Shown: positions 9,101 through 21,581 of the stretch, one piece after another
Layout of the letters: each line of letters opens with the position of its first letter
Position numbering within the stretch: the first letter of the stretch is position 1
Assembly (NCBI GenBank): GCA_023268615.1
Contig: JALQUC010000014.1
Span: forward strand, 1 to 39,073
DNA: 39,073 nt
Source: Candidatus Altimarinota bacterium
GTDB taxonomy: Bacteria > Patescibacteriota > Gracilibacteria > BD1-5 > JAGOOR01
Direction: 5' to 3'
The notes under the pieces: model-generated
What the model was told of the DNA's origin: nothing
The model's input: the letters and a program-made list of their open reading frames with translations, nothing else
Databases searched by the model: none
Made by a program: the position numbers and the translations under genes

Positions 9101-9129
9101 ACTATAACATATATATTTTATACTGTCAA
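9101..9129 (-). promoter_or_regulatory. Strong promoter of the 71-aa secreted peptide gene
   Basis: On the minus strand TTGACA (9129-9124) is followed after exactly 17 bp by TATAGT (9106-9101). The ATG at 9092 begins 8 nt after the -10 box. The -35 starts directly after the lgt stop codon. Confidence 0.7.
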
Positions 9130-9130
9130 T

Positions 9131-9871
9131 CTATGCTTTTCTCTTGAGTATATATCCAGCGACGGTCGCAAATATGATCATTATGAGAGAAAAAACATGA
9201 CCCAGCGTCATCCATCATCCTAAGAGGTAGCCAATTTGAACATCAGGCAATCGGAAAAATTCCGCAAAAAATCTCATAATCCCGTATCCTCAGAGAAACC
9301 AGACTCATACTTGTCCATCATAATCAATGTGTTTTTTTCTCCAGAAAAGGAGTAGCAATAATATGGCTCATTCGAGGAATGCTTCGAGGAGAGGTGTTGG
9401 GAAATAATTCACTCCACCTACATTCCGAGCAAGTATTCAAGTATATCCAGGCATTCCCATGAGCTCACCATTGATATAATTCCCTATTCTCCCAAAAAAG
9501 AGTCCAATAGGCACTATCCAGACGAGCTTATCTGATATTTTCAGGAATGATTTTTTGAGCTTATTTGCAGCAATATACCAGGCGAGAATCACTCAGATGG
9601 CACCACCGTGAAATGACATACCCCCCTTCCAGGGCATGAATATCTCGAGAGGATTTTGTATGAAATATCCCAGATTATAAAAGAGCACATATCCGAGACG
9701 ACCGCCCAATATAACCCCGAGAACCGTCGCGAAGAAGAGTATATCTGCTTCCTCTTCTCGGAACTGTTTTCCGATGAGGTAGAGTCCTACGAGAAAACTC
9801 ACAGCATACATCGCTCCATACCATGTGGGAGCCAGGGTAATTCACCAGATTTCTATGCTAAAAATAGTCAT
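9131..9871 (-). CDS. lgt: Prolipoprotein diacylglyceryl transferase Lgt
   Basis: Integral membrane enzyme that moves diacylglycerol from phosphatidylglycerol to the lipobox Cys of prolipoproteins. 246 residues with about seven membrane helices. The family blocks are APTWYGAMYAVSF, the cytoplasmic-side GGRLGYVLFY, MSFHGGAI with the conserved His, and the signature FFGRIGNYINGELMG. Five in-frame TGA codons are read as Gly, including one directly after FHGGAI. Its substrates in this window would include the FKBP lipoprotein at 19210-19980, whose lipobox is LLTGC. The start at 9871 includes the N-terminal segment MTIFSIEIWGITLAPTWYG. Confidence 0.94.
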
Positions 9872-9920
9872 TGCAAGAATATGATTTTATCTATACTGCA
9901 GTGTATACAATTCACTTCGT

Positions 9921-9926
9921 TATACA
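9921..9926 (+). promoter_or_regulatory. -10 box of pyrH
   Basis: TATACA lies 7 nt upstream of the pyrH ATG. No convincing -35 is seen. Confidence 0.4.
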
Positions 9927-9933
9927 AAATTAT

Positions 9934-10629
9934 ATGAGAATATTGATAAAAATATCTGGTGAGGCTCTCTCTCACAATACAGGTAAAAATTATGATTTTG
10001 ATTATCTGCAGAAAATCTGAAAAGAGATTCAACAACTCCAAAAAACCCATCAAATAGCGATAGTGTGTGGTGGATGAAATATCTGTCGCTGAGCTGAATT
10101 TTCTCATAATGGTATATCTCCCACAGTTGGTCACGAAGTCGGCATGATGGCAACCACTATGAATGCGCTGATGCTCGCTGATATAATAGAAAAGCTCTGA
10201 ACTCCTACTATCGTCTATACTGCTCGTGATCTGTCTGGTATAGGTGAAATATTTGATTCAAAACGAGTCAAAAAATCCCTCGACAATGGGTATATAACAT
10301 TTCTCTCTGGTGGCACTGGTCATCCATATTTTTCAACAGATACAGCGTCTGTCCTCCGCTCTCTCGAGCTCTCATGCGAGATGATGATCAAGTGTACGAG
10401 TGTCGATGGTATCTATTCTGCTGATCCAAAAAAGGATACAAAAGCACAGAAATTTCAGACTGTCACCTATGATGATATACTCACGAAAAATCTCCGCATC
10501 ATGGATCAAGCATCTATTGCCTTGGCGCGTGACCACGATCTCCGGATAGGAGTCTGTCACATCGATATACTTCCCTCTCTCTCAGGACTCTCGGGAGGAA
10601 TTTTTGAAGGCTCTATTATTCAGAAATAA
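9934..10629 (+). CDS. pyrH: UMP kinase PyrH
   Basis: Phosphorylates UMP to UDP in pyrimidine nucleotide synthesis; member of the amino-acid kinase fold. 231 residues. Visible blocks are ILIKISGEAL at the N-terminus, VCGGGNICRG (phosphate loop), the MNALMLADI helix, FLSGGTGHPYFSTDTA, and KCTSVDGIYSADPKKD, which contacts the nucleotide. Four TGA codons are read as Gly, including those in CGGGNICRG. A TATACA box (9921-9926) lies 7 nt before the ATG. It is divergent from lgt. Confidence 0.95.
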
Positions 10630-10735
10630 TTCTGACTCATTTTTAGAATGATAAAATCCTGTCTATCAAGGGATTTTTCTTGTTATGAACTCGGTCTAGA
10701 TTAGACTATTTATACTTTATTTCCTTACCTTCTTT

Positions 10736-11458
10736 ATGAAGAAAACTTCCCTTTTCACAGCGCTTCTCCTTTTCGGCACTACTTCTGTCTTTGCTGGAGA
10801 TGTAGAAAATGCATTAAAAAGTATTGGTCCAGAGGCTATCCTAGCAGCGGGGCTCGGTGGATTTATAGTGTTTGTTGGTATAGTACTTCTCTATATAGCT
10901 ATCTCCTATGGTATCTATCTCCTCGCAAAGAAATATGAACCAAAAGTACATCCAGCATGGTCGTGGATTCCTGTGGCTCAGATTTATCCACTTGTCCGTG
11001 TATCAGGACAATCGCCTTGGTGGATTGCTGGTATACTCCTCGGACAGTTCGTGCCTGGTATCGGAGGAATTATCGTCCTCGTCTCTCTCGTCTATGTCTA
11101 TTATCATCTCGCAAAACGCACCGGTGGAGACATAGGCACGACACTCTTGCTGATTTTCTTCTCAGGAATCATGATTCCCTATCTCGGACTCAAAGCAAAT
11201 AAAAAATCTCCTACAGCTGCCTGGGTACTCGGTCTGGGTTCAATCATCCTCATCTTTATAGGTATGCTCATGGGTGTAGCAGGAGCAGGCAAGGCTATGC
11301 TCGAACTCGAAAAAGACTACAATATCAGTGGTATAGCTCAAGAAAAAATGATGGAAGAAATGAAGAAAAATCCAGAACTTCAAAAACAATTCGAAGAAGC
11401 AAAAGATGCCATGATGAAGCTCGAACAAAAAGCTGAAGTAAGTGTGGGAGCAGAATAA
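10736..11458 (+). CDS. DUF5684-like multi-pass membrane protein
   Basis: 240 residues. The N-terminus, MKKTSLFTALLLFGTTSVFA, is a signal peptide or first helix. Four to five hydrophobic helices follow (about 30-62, 88-110 and 130-185). The stretch from HPAWSWIPVAQIYPLVRVSG to WWIAGILLGQFVPGIG resembles DUF5684, a membrane domain common in CPR bacteria and often seen with signal peptidases. The C-terminal 55 residues are charged and helical (EMKKNPELQKQFEEAKDAM), probably a coiled coil. It has no TGA codon. The function is not known. A TATACT box at 10711-10716 lies 19 nt before the ATG, and a clear terminator follows the gene. Confidence 0.75.
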   Translation: MKKTSLFTALLLFGTTSVFAGDVENALKSIGPEAILAAGLGGFIVFVGIVLLYIAISYGIYLLAKKYEPKVHPAWSWIPVAQIYPLVRVSGQSPWWIAGILLGQFVPGIGGIIVLVSLVYVYYHLAKRTGGDIGTTLLLIFFSGIMIPYLGLKANKKSPTAAWVLGLGSIILIFIGMLMGVAGAGKAMLELEKDYNISGIAQEKMMEEMKKNPELQKQFEEAKDAMMKLEQKAEVSVGAE

Positions 11459-11474
11459 TCTCTCTCAGACAGTC

Positions 11475-11506
11475 AAATCTCCTCTTTCAAAAAGGGGAGA
11501 TTTTTT
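11475..11506 (+). terminator. Intrinsic terminator after the DUF5684-like gene
   Basis: AAATCTCC and GGGGAGATTT form the stem, followed by TTTTTT. It separates the membrane protein gene from leuS. Confidence 0.75.
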
Positions 11507-11575
11507 ATATTTTCTCTTCCACAAAAGAAAAAATACATATAATTCAGACAATTATTTTTATAGAAAAGTCGTCAT

Positions 11576-14538
<2,963 letters not shown>

Positions 14539-14539
<1 letters not shown>

Positions 14540-15189
14540 TGCTCTCCCTCGTTTCAACGCCCATCTGAAATCTCGAAGATATGACTCTTCGAGCTATTCG
14601 TACACTCAAGGAGGCAGACCTCATTGTCTGTGAAGATACGCGTCATAGCGGTCACCTCTTGAAGCATTTTGACGTATCCAAGCCTCTTCAGAGCTTTCAT
14701 AGTCACAGTACCCGAGAGCAAGCAAAAAAACTCATGGAGAGAGCGCAGAATGAGCATGTAGCCTATATCTCCGATGCGGGTACTCCTGGCATCTCTGATC
14801 CCGCATATTTATTGATTCAAGAAGCTATCGAACAAGGAATCAAAATAGAGGTGATTCCTGGTGCTTCTGCTCTCCTTACAGGACTTATCGGTTCTGGACT
14901 TCATATGCATGACTTTCGATTTCTCTGATTTCTCCCGCTCAAAAAATGACGACAAACACTGCTCAAATCTCTGGCAGAAAAAGACTACACAGCCATCATC
15001 TATGAATCCCCTCACCGAATTGAGAAAACTCTCTCTGATTTAGTCACTATTTTCTGACCAGAATACCGTGTCTGTCTGGCGCGTGAACTGACAAAAATAC
15101 ACGAGACCTATCATCGCGACACGCTCGAAAATCTCCAAAAAGAAGCAAAAAAAGGTGTATTTCGTTGAGAAATAGTTATCATTTTTTAA
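14539..15189 (+). CDS. rsmI: 16S rRNA (cytidine1402-2'-O)-methyltransferase RsmI
   Basis: Methylates the ribose of C1402 in 16S rRNA using SAM. 216 residues, shorter than the about 280 of E. coli because the C-terminal extension is missing. Family blocks are STPIGNLEDMTLRAIRTL, VCEDTRHS, YISDAGTPGISDP, VIPGASALLTGLIGSGL and YESPHRIEKTL. The Gly of TPIGNL is TGA, and the Arg of SPHRI is CGA. Five TGA codons in all. The first base of its ATG is the last base of the leuS stop. Confidence 0.94.
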
Positions 15190-15190
15190 C

Positions 15191-15715
15191 ATGATTCAAA
15201 AACTCATTCCCTATATCATCGGATGACAATTGTGTATCGGCCTCTTTCATGCCGGTATAGGATTAGAGGAATGGCTCGATATTGGTATTTATGACTCTCA
15301 GACACTTTTTCTGCTTTGCCTCGCAATTGGTACTTTTATCGTCTACAAGCGTCTCCTGGGTATTCCTCTCTGAAATCGTAGTTTTTCTATCATATTCCAG
15401 CATGCTATTCTCATCGGTATCATAACTTGGTTTTTTTACAAACCATGGGGTGATTCTTGGGAGATTTTTTTGGTGTTTTTTCTTTCCATCAATGTTATTT
15501 TTTCGCTTATTTTTATGATGATTGAGTCTCAGCTTCATATCTCAATAGGTGGATGAAATTGGTGAATACCTCCTCAGATTTGGAAGCTCGGAACACTTCT
15601 GACACTCATCAACACGATTACTATTCCTCTGATTTTTATTATTCTCCACCAAGACCTCTCTATAATTTGGATATTTTTCGGCATAAACTGGGTATTTCTC
15701 TGGAAAGAAGAGTAA
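15191..15715 (+). CDS. Hypothetical integral membrane protein, 174 aa
   Basis: Not recognised. Begins MIQKLIPYIIGGQLCIGLF, 1 bp after rsmI, and has five hydrophobic segments, with a polar loop around HISIGGGNWGIPPQIW that is glycine-rich because of two TGA codons. Four TGA codons in total. The spacing suggests that it is the third gene of a leuS-rsmI operon. The strongly hydrophobic, Trp- and Phe-rich C-terminus (FFGINWVFLWKEE) ends in a short charged tail. The role is unknown. Confidence 0.68.
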
Positions 15716-15814
15716 TATATTTTCTTCTCTCCATATTCACTGCGAAAATTATATCATTTTCTAGCTTCAAAAGCCTTGCATTGGCTAGAAATATGTGGTA
15801 TTCTGGGAAGGACA

Positions 15815-17089
15815 ATGGAAGCAATACCAACAACTCCTGCGGTCGTGCCACCTAAAAATAGCGTTCCTTATAAGAAAATTCTTCTATTTTGAGGGGTATT
15901 TATCGCTGCTATATTGCCTGTGATATTTTTTGTTTCTTCCCTCCGTAGTACCGATTCTGATATTACTCGTATTGCCCACCTATCTCTGACAAACGAACGA
16001 ATAGATGATGCTCTCCGTAGAGGTATCAATATACCACTCCCAACAAATGCCCTAGAACTCAGCTATGGAGAAATAAAAATGGGATATCAAGGAAGAGCTG
16101 GTAAAGACCTCTTTCTCGCTCTCTGAGTAGAGTTTCTGAAGGATCCGGAAACTGGAGATATGTATCATTACTTCATCCGTCCGGATACCAAAGAATATGA
16201 AATTGTAGCGCTTCTCAATGATCCACTATATGCAAATTATAAGGTTGGTGACAAGCCTGCATATTCTCTTGGCTCGTCAAAAGGTCACATGCTGGTGATG
16301 AATTCTGGTAAAAATAAATGAGAACTGGTGAGCTCTATTCTCAAAAATGCTCAGAAAGTAAATCTATGAGATCAAGCAAAACGAGAGCAGATAGGATGGA
16401 AAGCTGAAAAAAGTTGTCTGGAAATTCTGAGAAAACAGCCAAATTCATCTTCTGGAAGGTATGTAATTGAGGTCAAGGAATCGCTCCTTACAGTCTACTG
16501 TGACATGAAGACAGCGGGAGGATGATGGACTCTGTTTTATGCGAATAATGGTCATCCTTCTTCTGAAATCAAGATGTCCTACCGTGATATGCGAGACGCT
16601 CTCAAGACCTCTCCACCAGCACAAATATCTGAATATGATAATCCAAATCTCGCAGGGCTCCTCGACTATACTTACTTTACGGATACAGGTGCCAAAGAAG
16701 TACTGATTCGCAATAGAACTGGTGATCCTACAAAATGGGTACAGTTTTCATTTAGCACGCCTGGCTCATTGAGTTGGGCACTCTGAGATAGAGTCCTCTG
16801 AAAGAGTAATAAATGATGTAGTGCAATACCTGGTGGTGCCACTCTCAGCATCATCAATCAGGACGGTAAAATAAAATATGATAATCTGACAGCTATCATG
16901 AATCATAAGGGTACGAGTTGGTGAGTCAGTCACGAGAATTATTGGTGTAATGAGTATGTCGGTAATGCCAATCCTCACCTCGCTTTTTACTCTGCTGCAG
17001 ATGCTCAAGATGGTGGGCGAACCCGAGGAACAGACGGTGTAGGATGAGCCTGGGGATGAGAAAATGAATACAGATATTTCATCCGATAA
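15815..17089 (+). CDS. Membrane-anchored protein with a fibrinogen-like C-terminal domain
   Basis: 424 residues. One membrane segment near the N-terminus (about 25-48: KKILLFGGVFIAAILPVIFF) is followed by an extracytoplasmic region. From about residue 201 it matches the start of fibrinogen C-terminal domains: SCLEILRKQPNSSSGRYVI, then YCDMKTAGGGWTLFY (family: VYCDM-T-GGGWT). Further Cys and Gly/Trp-rich blocks follow (NYWCNEYVG, GGAWGGENEYRYF). Many TGA codons fall in the glycine-rich motifs. Such domains bind sugars or proteins in other organisms, so adhesion to a host cell is a reasonable inference. The frame stays open upstream back to the preceding stop, so a non-ATG start a little earlier is possible. 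Confidence 0.72.
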
Positions 17090-17091
17090 AT

Positions 17092-18468
17092 ATGATAACC
17101 AAGAAAATTTTCTCTATATTTTTACTGGGTGTATCTCTCTTGGTTTTTTGGTATATTCAGAATGGTGGGTTACCTCTCGGATATGATCATGGCGCCTATA
17201 AACATATCATCAATCTCCTCTGAGAAAATCAAAATCTCCAAGACCTACCAAAATATCTCAAACATCAGTTTGAGCCATTTTCTGGGACTTTCTTTTACTC
17301 GCTGACAGCTTTTACAGGTCAAGAAGTATTTTTCTGATGGGGATATTTGGGTATCTTTATTCTGACTTGAGTATCACTGTTCCTGCTTGGTAAGAAAAAG
17401 AGAAAATATACTGTGTGATCGTACCTATGATTGTTTCTGTTCTTTTTCTCGGCAATCCAATATATAAATCTCTGGTGGGCATTTGGGAAGCAGATGTTTG
17501 CGACATTTTTTCTCATACTTTTGATACGGTACTACAGAAATAGTATTATTGCTTTTATTCTGATGGCAGCGTGTCTCTCTCTCCACAGGCTCACTGGTTT
17601 TGTGGCAATTTCATATTTCTTGTTCACTTATCTATTTTCTCAAAAAAGAAATCTCAAGCATTATTATGCTCTTTTAATAGGCCTGTGAGTTGCTGCTTTT
17701 TCTTATTTCGTCCTTTTTTATGAGCAGGTATTTCCACTCATCAGAAATATAATCACCAATCCTCAAAATCAGGTATTTATACAATGAAAATATGGAACTG
17801 GATTTAGTGGCAGAGAGCTCTTTTTCTACCTCGTACCGGTCTTATTGATGGTATTTCTCGGTCTAGTACAGAGTATGTGAGGCAGGGGTATCAGAGAATT
17901 TCTCAAAAAACCACACACTGTTTCTGCCCTATTAATAGGACTCATTGTAGTCTTTCGATCAATAGCTCATACGCGTTTATGAACTTTTTTAGATCTATTC
18001 CTCATCATAATAATTACACGGTCACTTTACCACCTCTTTGATAGAAAATGGATATATGTATTTATCATTACTCAGTGTGTCGTGTGGGGCGTATTTGTAA
18101 ATAAATGGCATACCCCTTTTATTGATCAAACAGAATACAAAATTATACGAGATGTCACCCGTGACATGCCACGAGATGTGACACTTGTGACTCTGAGCTG
18201 AGCCTATATGTCATGGCTAACGGGCTATACTCATAGAGAGATATATTCTCCTCATCAATGAATCTGACAAATGCTATGGACTTCTCTAGAAAGGAAAAAT
18301 ATGAAATATATTCCGAACAAGCTCTGCAACAATCTCTCAAAACTTCCATGAAATGTAGTTATCTACATCGGGGCGCGTGAAAATTATAGCTCTCTCAAAG
18401 ATAACCCCTGTATCACAGAAGTCCAGAAATGGCAAAATGGTTCACGATTATTTCTGCACCTGAGATAA
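17092..18468 (+). CDS. Polytopic membrane protein, possible GT-C-fold glycosyltransferase
   Basis: 458 residues with about ten hydrophobic segments. An early extracytoplasmic loop contains GGLPLGYDHGAYKHI. The acidic DHG motif after the first helix is in the place where GT-C glycosyltransferases keep their catalytic aspartate, but I do not see a full family signature. The C-terminal 110 residues are soluble (DVTRDMPRDVTLVTLSG, VVIYIGARENYSSL). Twelve or more TGA codons are read as Gly. It begins 2 bp after the fibrinogen-like gene and is probably cotranscribed, which suggests a role in decorating or building surface material. Its last 21 bp overlap the 3' end of rsmE on the other strand. Confidence 0.6.
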
Positions 18469-19161
18469 ATATTTGAGTATTCAGACTCCGACAATGCTGG
18501 CTGTTTCGAGTCGCAAGACATTGTCATTAAAAGACCACAACTTGGCTTTATTTTCTAAAAAGAAGGCTTTTTCTGGTTCAGACCATCATCACTCTGGTCA
18601 TACCCAAAATGACAGTGTCTCATCTCATGCGGAAATCTCAATACTTGATTCTCCACCAATAAAACCAACGACATTTATATAATCGGGATTCCAGAGCATA
18701 TCGACTCCTTTTGAATCGTAGGATATCTCTAGCGGGCTATTTCTTCATGATTGCTCGAGTGCTTCAATAGCTATGGACGACAATCTCGTACGCTTGGATT
18801 CAAATATATCGTGTATTTGCGAGTGTTGAGAAGGGAAAAATACGATTTCATCTATACCAAGCTCTACTATTTTTTGTATAATCAGTTCGGCTATTTGTAT
18901 TTTATTCGGATACGCTTGCAATATCTTTATTCTCTTCTGCTTTCATACCGGGGCCTTCTTGATGCTATCTTTGTACTTTAGGATAATTTGCTTCTTGGAG
19001 AGGTCAATTATTTCGTACACCTTATCATCTCATTCTGATTCAAAAAAAATGAAAGAATCACCTTTTTTAGCTCGAAAAACATGAGATATTTGATGAAACT
19101 GTTCACCGGGAATCAGTTTTAATTCTGATGACAGAGGCTGATGAGAAAAAAATCTATGCAT
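18448..19161 (-). CDS. rsmE: 16S rRNA (uracil1498-N3)-methyltransferase RsmE
   Basis: SPOUT methyltransferase that makes m3U1498 in 16S rRNA. 237 residues. The N-terminal PUA-like part begins MHRFFSHQPL and has HQISHVFRAKKGD. The knot region has KILQAYPNKIQIAELIIQK, the ELGIDEIVFF strand, FWVGPEGGWSEPE and LRLETASI. Both glycines in GPEGG are TGA. Nine TGA codons in total, so nothing of the gene survives translation with the standard code. Its 3' end overlaps the convergent membrane protein gene by 21 bp. The ATG directly follows the T-run of the terminator of the FKBP gene. Confidence 0.93.
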
Positions 19162-19190
19162 AAAAAATCCCGCTCATGATGAGCGGGATT
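19162..19190 (-). terminator. Intrinsic terminator between the FKBP gene and rsmE
   Basis: A 12-bp stem AATCCCGCTCAT/ATGAGCGGGATT (19166-19177 with 19179-19190), followed on the minus strand by TTTTTT and then directly by the rsmE ATG. It ends the FKBP transcript and may limit read-through into rsmE. Confidence 0.8.
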
Positions 19191-19209
19191 CTCATTCTGT
19201 CAATGTTTT

Positions 19210-19980
19210 TTACTCAGTAACTGCGTCAGTGGTCTTGATTTCGAGGAGCTCGATTTCAAAATTGAGAGCTTTACCTGCGAGGGGATGAGGATTTTTGACT
19301 CTCAGAGTGATTTCTGTATCTGTTTTTGAGATAACTTCTTGTTCAGGTTTGATATCAACAACAACATTATCACCGCTTATACTTTTCACAATGATTTCGC
19401 TTCCATCCTGTGCAGTAGTCGTCATTCCTGCTTCTACTTTTTTACCATAGAATGGAGCTTTTGGATCATTAATTGATATGAGGACTTCTCCTGCTGAAAC
19501 AGAGAGGATTTTGAGTGTTGCTTCACCAATTTTCTTTTCAGAACCAACCTCGAGAGAACCAAATAACTGTTGAGCCTGTTCTTCTGGGACTTTCTGTTCT
19601 AGGTTACCAGTGAGCGCATTTGTTGGGACAGTCTGAGTAATTGTCTCCTGGTATTCAGAGAGAGGCTGTGTTTGCTCGACATATTCTTCACCGTATGCAT
19701 CTTTTGCTTCTATTCTGACTGTTTTCTTCTCACCGAGTTTCATTGTTCGGACAGCATCTTCAAAGCCTTTTATCATGCTACCACCACCGATGACAAACTC
19801 GAGAGGTGTACGACCGTCTTTGCGAGAAGAATCAAATTCTGTACCGTCATCATGAGTTCCTACATAGTGAACTGAGACAGTATCACCGTTTTGAGGTGTA
19901 GATGCTCCTTTACCGAAGAAAGGAATAGTACAGCCTGTCAAAAGCGCTGATACAAAAAGAAGAGAAAGAATTTTCTTCAT
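19210..19980 (-). CDS. FKBP-type peptidyl-prolyl isomerase lipoprotein
   Basis: Periplasmic-side or cell-surface foldase. 256 residues with a lipoprotein signal, MKKILSLLFVSALLTGC, where the Cys is at residue 17. The FKBP domain begins NGDTVSVHYVGTHDDGTEFDSS and includes LEFVIGGGSMIKGFEDAV and KLGEKKTVRIEAKDAYGE, as in SlyD/FKBP proteins. A large insert (about 110-240) follows in SlyD-like fashion, including a repeated second-domain-like stretch ending in NPHPLAGKALNFEIELLEI, which resembles the closing strand of SlyD. It has no TGA codon. The SlyD-like arrangement suggests a combined chaperone and isomerase. Confidence 0.9.
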   Translation of the reverse strand: MKKILSLLFVSALLTGCTIPFFGKGASTPQNGDTVSVHYVGTHDDGTEFDSSRKDGRTPLEFVIGGGSMIKGFEDAVRTMKLGEKKTVRIEAKDAYGEEYVEQTQPLSEYQETITQTVPTNALTGNLEQKVPEEQAQQLFGSLEVGSEKKIGEATLKILSVSAGEVLISINDPKAPFYGKKVEAGMTTTAQDGSEIIVKSISGDNVVVDIKPEQEVISKTDTEITLRVKNPHPLAGKALNFEIELLEIKTTDAVTE

Positions 19981-20010
19981 AAATAAATAAAAAATAATTA
20001 AAGTTCCTTG

Positions 20011-20016
20011 ATTATA
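20011..20016 (-). promoter_or_regulatory. -10 box of the FKBP lipoprotein gene
   Basis: TATAAT on the minus strand, about 30 nt before the ATG at 19980, with a weak TTTTGG 17 bp upstream. The leader is T-rich and shows no Shine-Dalgarno sequence. Confidence 0.4.
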
Positions 20017-20097
20017 TAGATTTTATACCTTCCCCAAAAGAGTTTACTTGATTTTTTATGCAGAGTATTCTTATTGGTCATTTTGCATGCTAACTCG

Positions 20098-21231
20098 CTA
20101 TCTCCTGAGGAGGACTATTTCTCGACCGACACATTGTCCCGGCCTCATATGAAACAAGTATCGTTTTCCTTTTATACAGAGGTTTTCTACGCTCCAATCA
20201 CGCGAGAGTGCTCCTATTTCTGGCATATAGAGTATCTCATTTCCTATATTCCAAAATGGCAGACAAAAACACATATTTTTGATGTTTTTATTCTTGTACG
20301 CTGATGATAGAAATCCCGTGTAGAGTTCTGTGAGGACTTTTCTCTCCTGGAAAGCAAGCTGCTGACTGATTGTCTGGGTCGTAAAATTCTTACCAAGCAT
20401 TCACTCGGTCACAATTACTGTATTTTCTGGGGCAATGTAGGTATCCAGCTGTATCGCGTTCAGGGCAAATGTTTCTATATCCGCCTGTGCTCATATTTTC
20501 TGGGATTCTATATTTTTTTTGGTTGTTTCGACCATTTTGGTCTCCAGATCAGATCATCTGAGCTGACTAAATCCTGCATGAAGAGCCTCTATCAAGGTCG
20601 TGCCAAGTCCACAGAATGGATCCCAAATGACTAAATTTTTCTCTCATTTTGTTGCCAGATTAATCATGATTTGTGCGATTTTCGGTGGCATCATCCCAAC
20701 AGTCATCGATCTATCCCTGTCCATATCTCTCTGAGAATAGCTCTCTATATCCTGTATCCAGATAGTTTCTGCAATCGTAAATCATGCCCTATCAGCATAG
20801 AGAACGAGCTCCATCCCCTGTTCTATCAGTTTTTCATGAATAGTGGTGGCTGTTTTTGTGCGTCCATTATCATGTTGTACTACGCGTATAGAGCATCATT
20901 GCTCTTTGAGAGCATCCTTCACTTTGAAAACGAGAGACTTGAGAGCTGGTACAAAAGTATCAATACCTATACGGAGTTTTTTACCTTCTTGAGCCTTTTC
21001 TGCTATTTTTTTGACAATAAGAGGTGCGAGATTATTTTTCTTGACTCATTCCTCATGTATAAGTGCTATTTTTATAGTTCATCAGAGACTATTTTTGTAT
21101 TTTTCTATATTCTCTTTATCTGTTTGGACAAGGGCAAAAGTATCTAATTGGATATATTCTCAAAAAACACTCTCTATTTCTGCCAGAGAGAGGGAGGGTT
21201 CGCGTCATAAGAGAAAGGCATATTTTTGCAT
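20098..21231 (-). CDS. TRM11-like RNA/DNA methylase (UPF0020 type)
   Basis: 377 residues. The N-terminal half begins MQKYAFLLGREPSLSLAEIE, a start like that of tRNA guanosine N2-methylases of the Trm11 group, and includes the THUMP-like stretch KKLRIGIDTFVPALKSLVFK. The methylase half has the SAM motif VIWDPFCGLGTTLIEALHAGF and an acidic strand end, GSDLE. Where the family normally has the catalytic N/D-PP-Y/F there is IVTEGMLGKNF (about 272-282), so the classic motif is absent. Similar CPR proteins may use a TEPYLG-type motif, so this copy may be divergent or catalytically altered. Eleven TGA codons are read as Gly. Confidence 0.72.
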
Positions 21232-21262
21232 GAACGCATATTAGATATTTTCTGGATAATAC

Positions 21263-21293
21263 AAAAAAATCCTCCTGATAAACAGGAGGATTT
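21263..21293 (-). terminator. Intrinsic terminator of the HU gene
   Basis: AAATCCTCCTG and CAGGAGGATTT pair around a 5-nt loop, followed on the minus strand by a run of seven T. Confidence 0.85.
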
Positions 21294-21308
21294 CTCATCA
21301 AATATCAA

Positions 21309-21581
21309 TTAGATAGACTCTTTGAAAGTCTTACCAGCCTTGAAAGAAGGAGATTTGCTAGCAGCAATCTTGATCTTCTGTGATGGATTCTGAGGATTGA
21401 CACCCATGCGAGCCTTGCGGTGTGCAACACGGAATGTACCAAAACCAGTAATACCAACAGTGTCACCCTTCTTGAGGGCTTTTGTTGTGACGTCGATGAA
21501 CGCCTTGAGAGACTTCGCAGCAGCATCCTGAGAGAGGCCTGCAGCAGTAGCGATAGCCTTGATAAGGTCCTGTTTTTTCAT
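21309..21581 (-). CDS. HU-family DNA-binding protein
   Basis: Histone-like nucleoid protein that bends DNA. 90 residues from MKKQDLIKAIATAAGLSQ, the canonical HU length; an upstream ATG would add eight non-conserved residues. The DNA-binding arm has GFGTFRVAHRKARMGVNPQN, with the usual RxGxNPxT signature reading RMGVNPQN. The C-terminus ends PSFKAGKTFKESI (family: PxFKxGKxLK-AV). All glycines use GGN codons and there is no TGA, as in the ribosomal protein genes here, so highly expressed genes seem to avoid TGA. It is divergent from the VirB4-type gene. Confidence 0.95.
   Translation of the reverse strand: MKKQDLIKAIATAAGLSQDAAAKSLKAFIDVTTKALKKGDTVGITGFGTFRVAHRKARMGVNPQNPSQKIKIAASKSPSFKAGKTFKESI

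Noticed and set aside
10630-10735. Terminator after pyrH (AAATCC...GGATTT)
   Set aside because: The stem is only about six weak pairs with a long loop, so it was not called.
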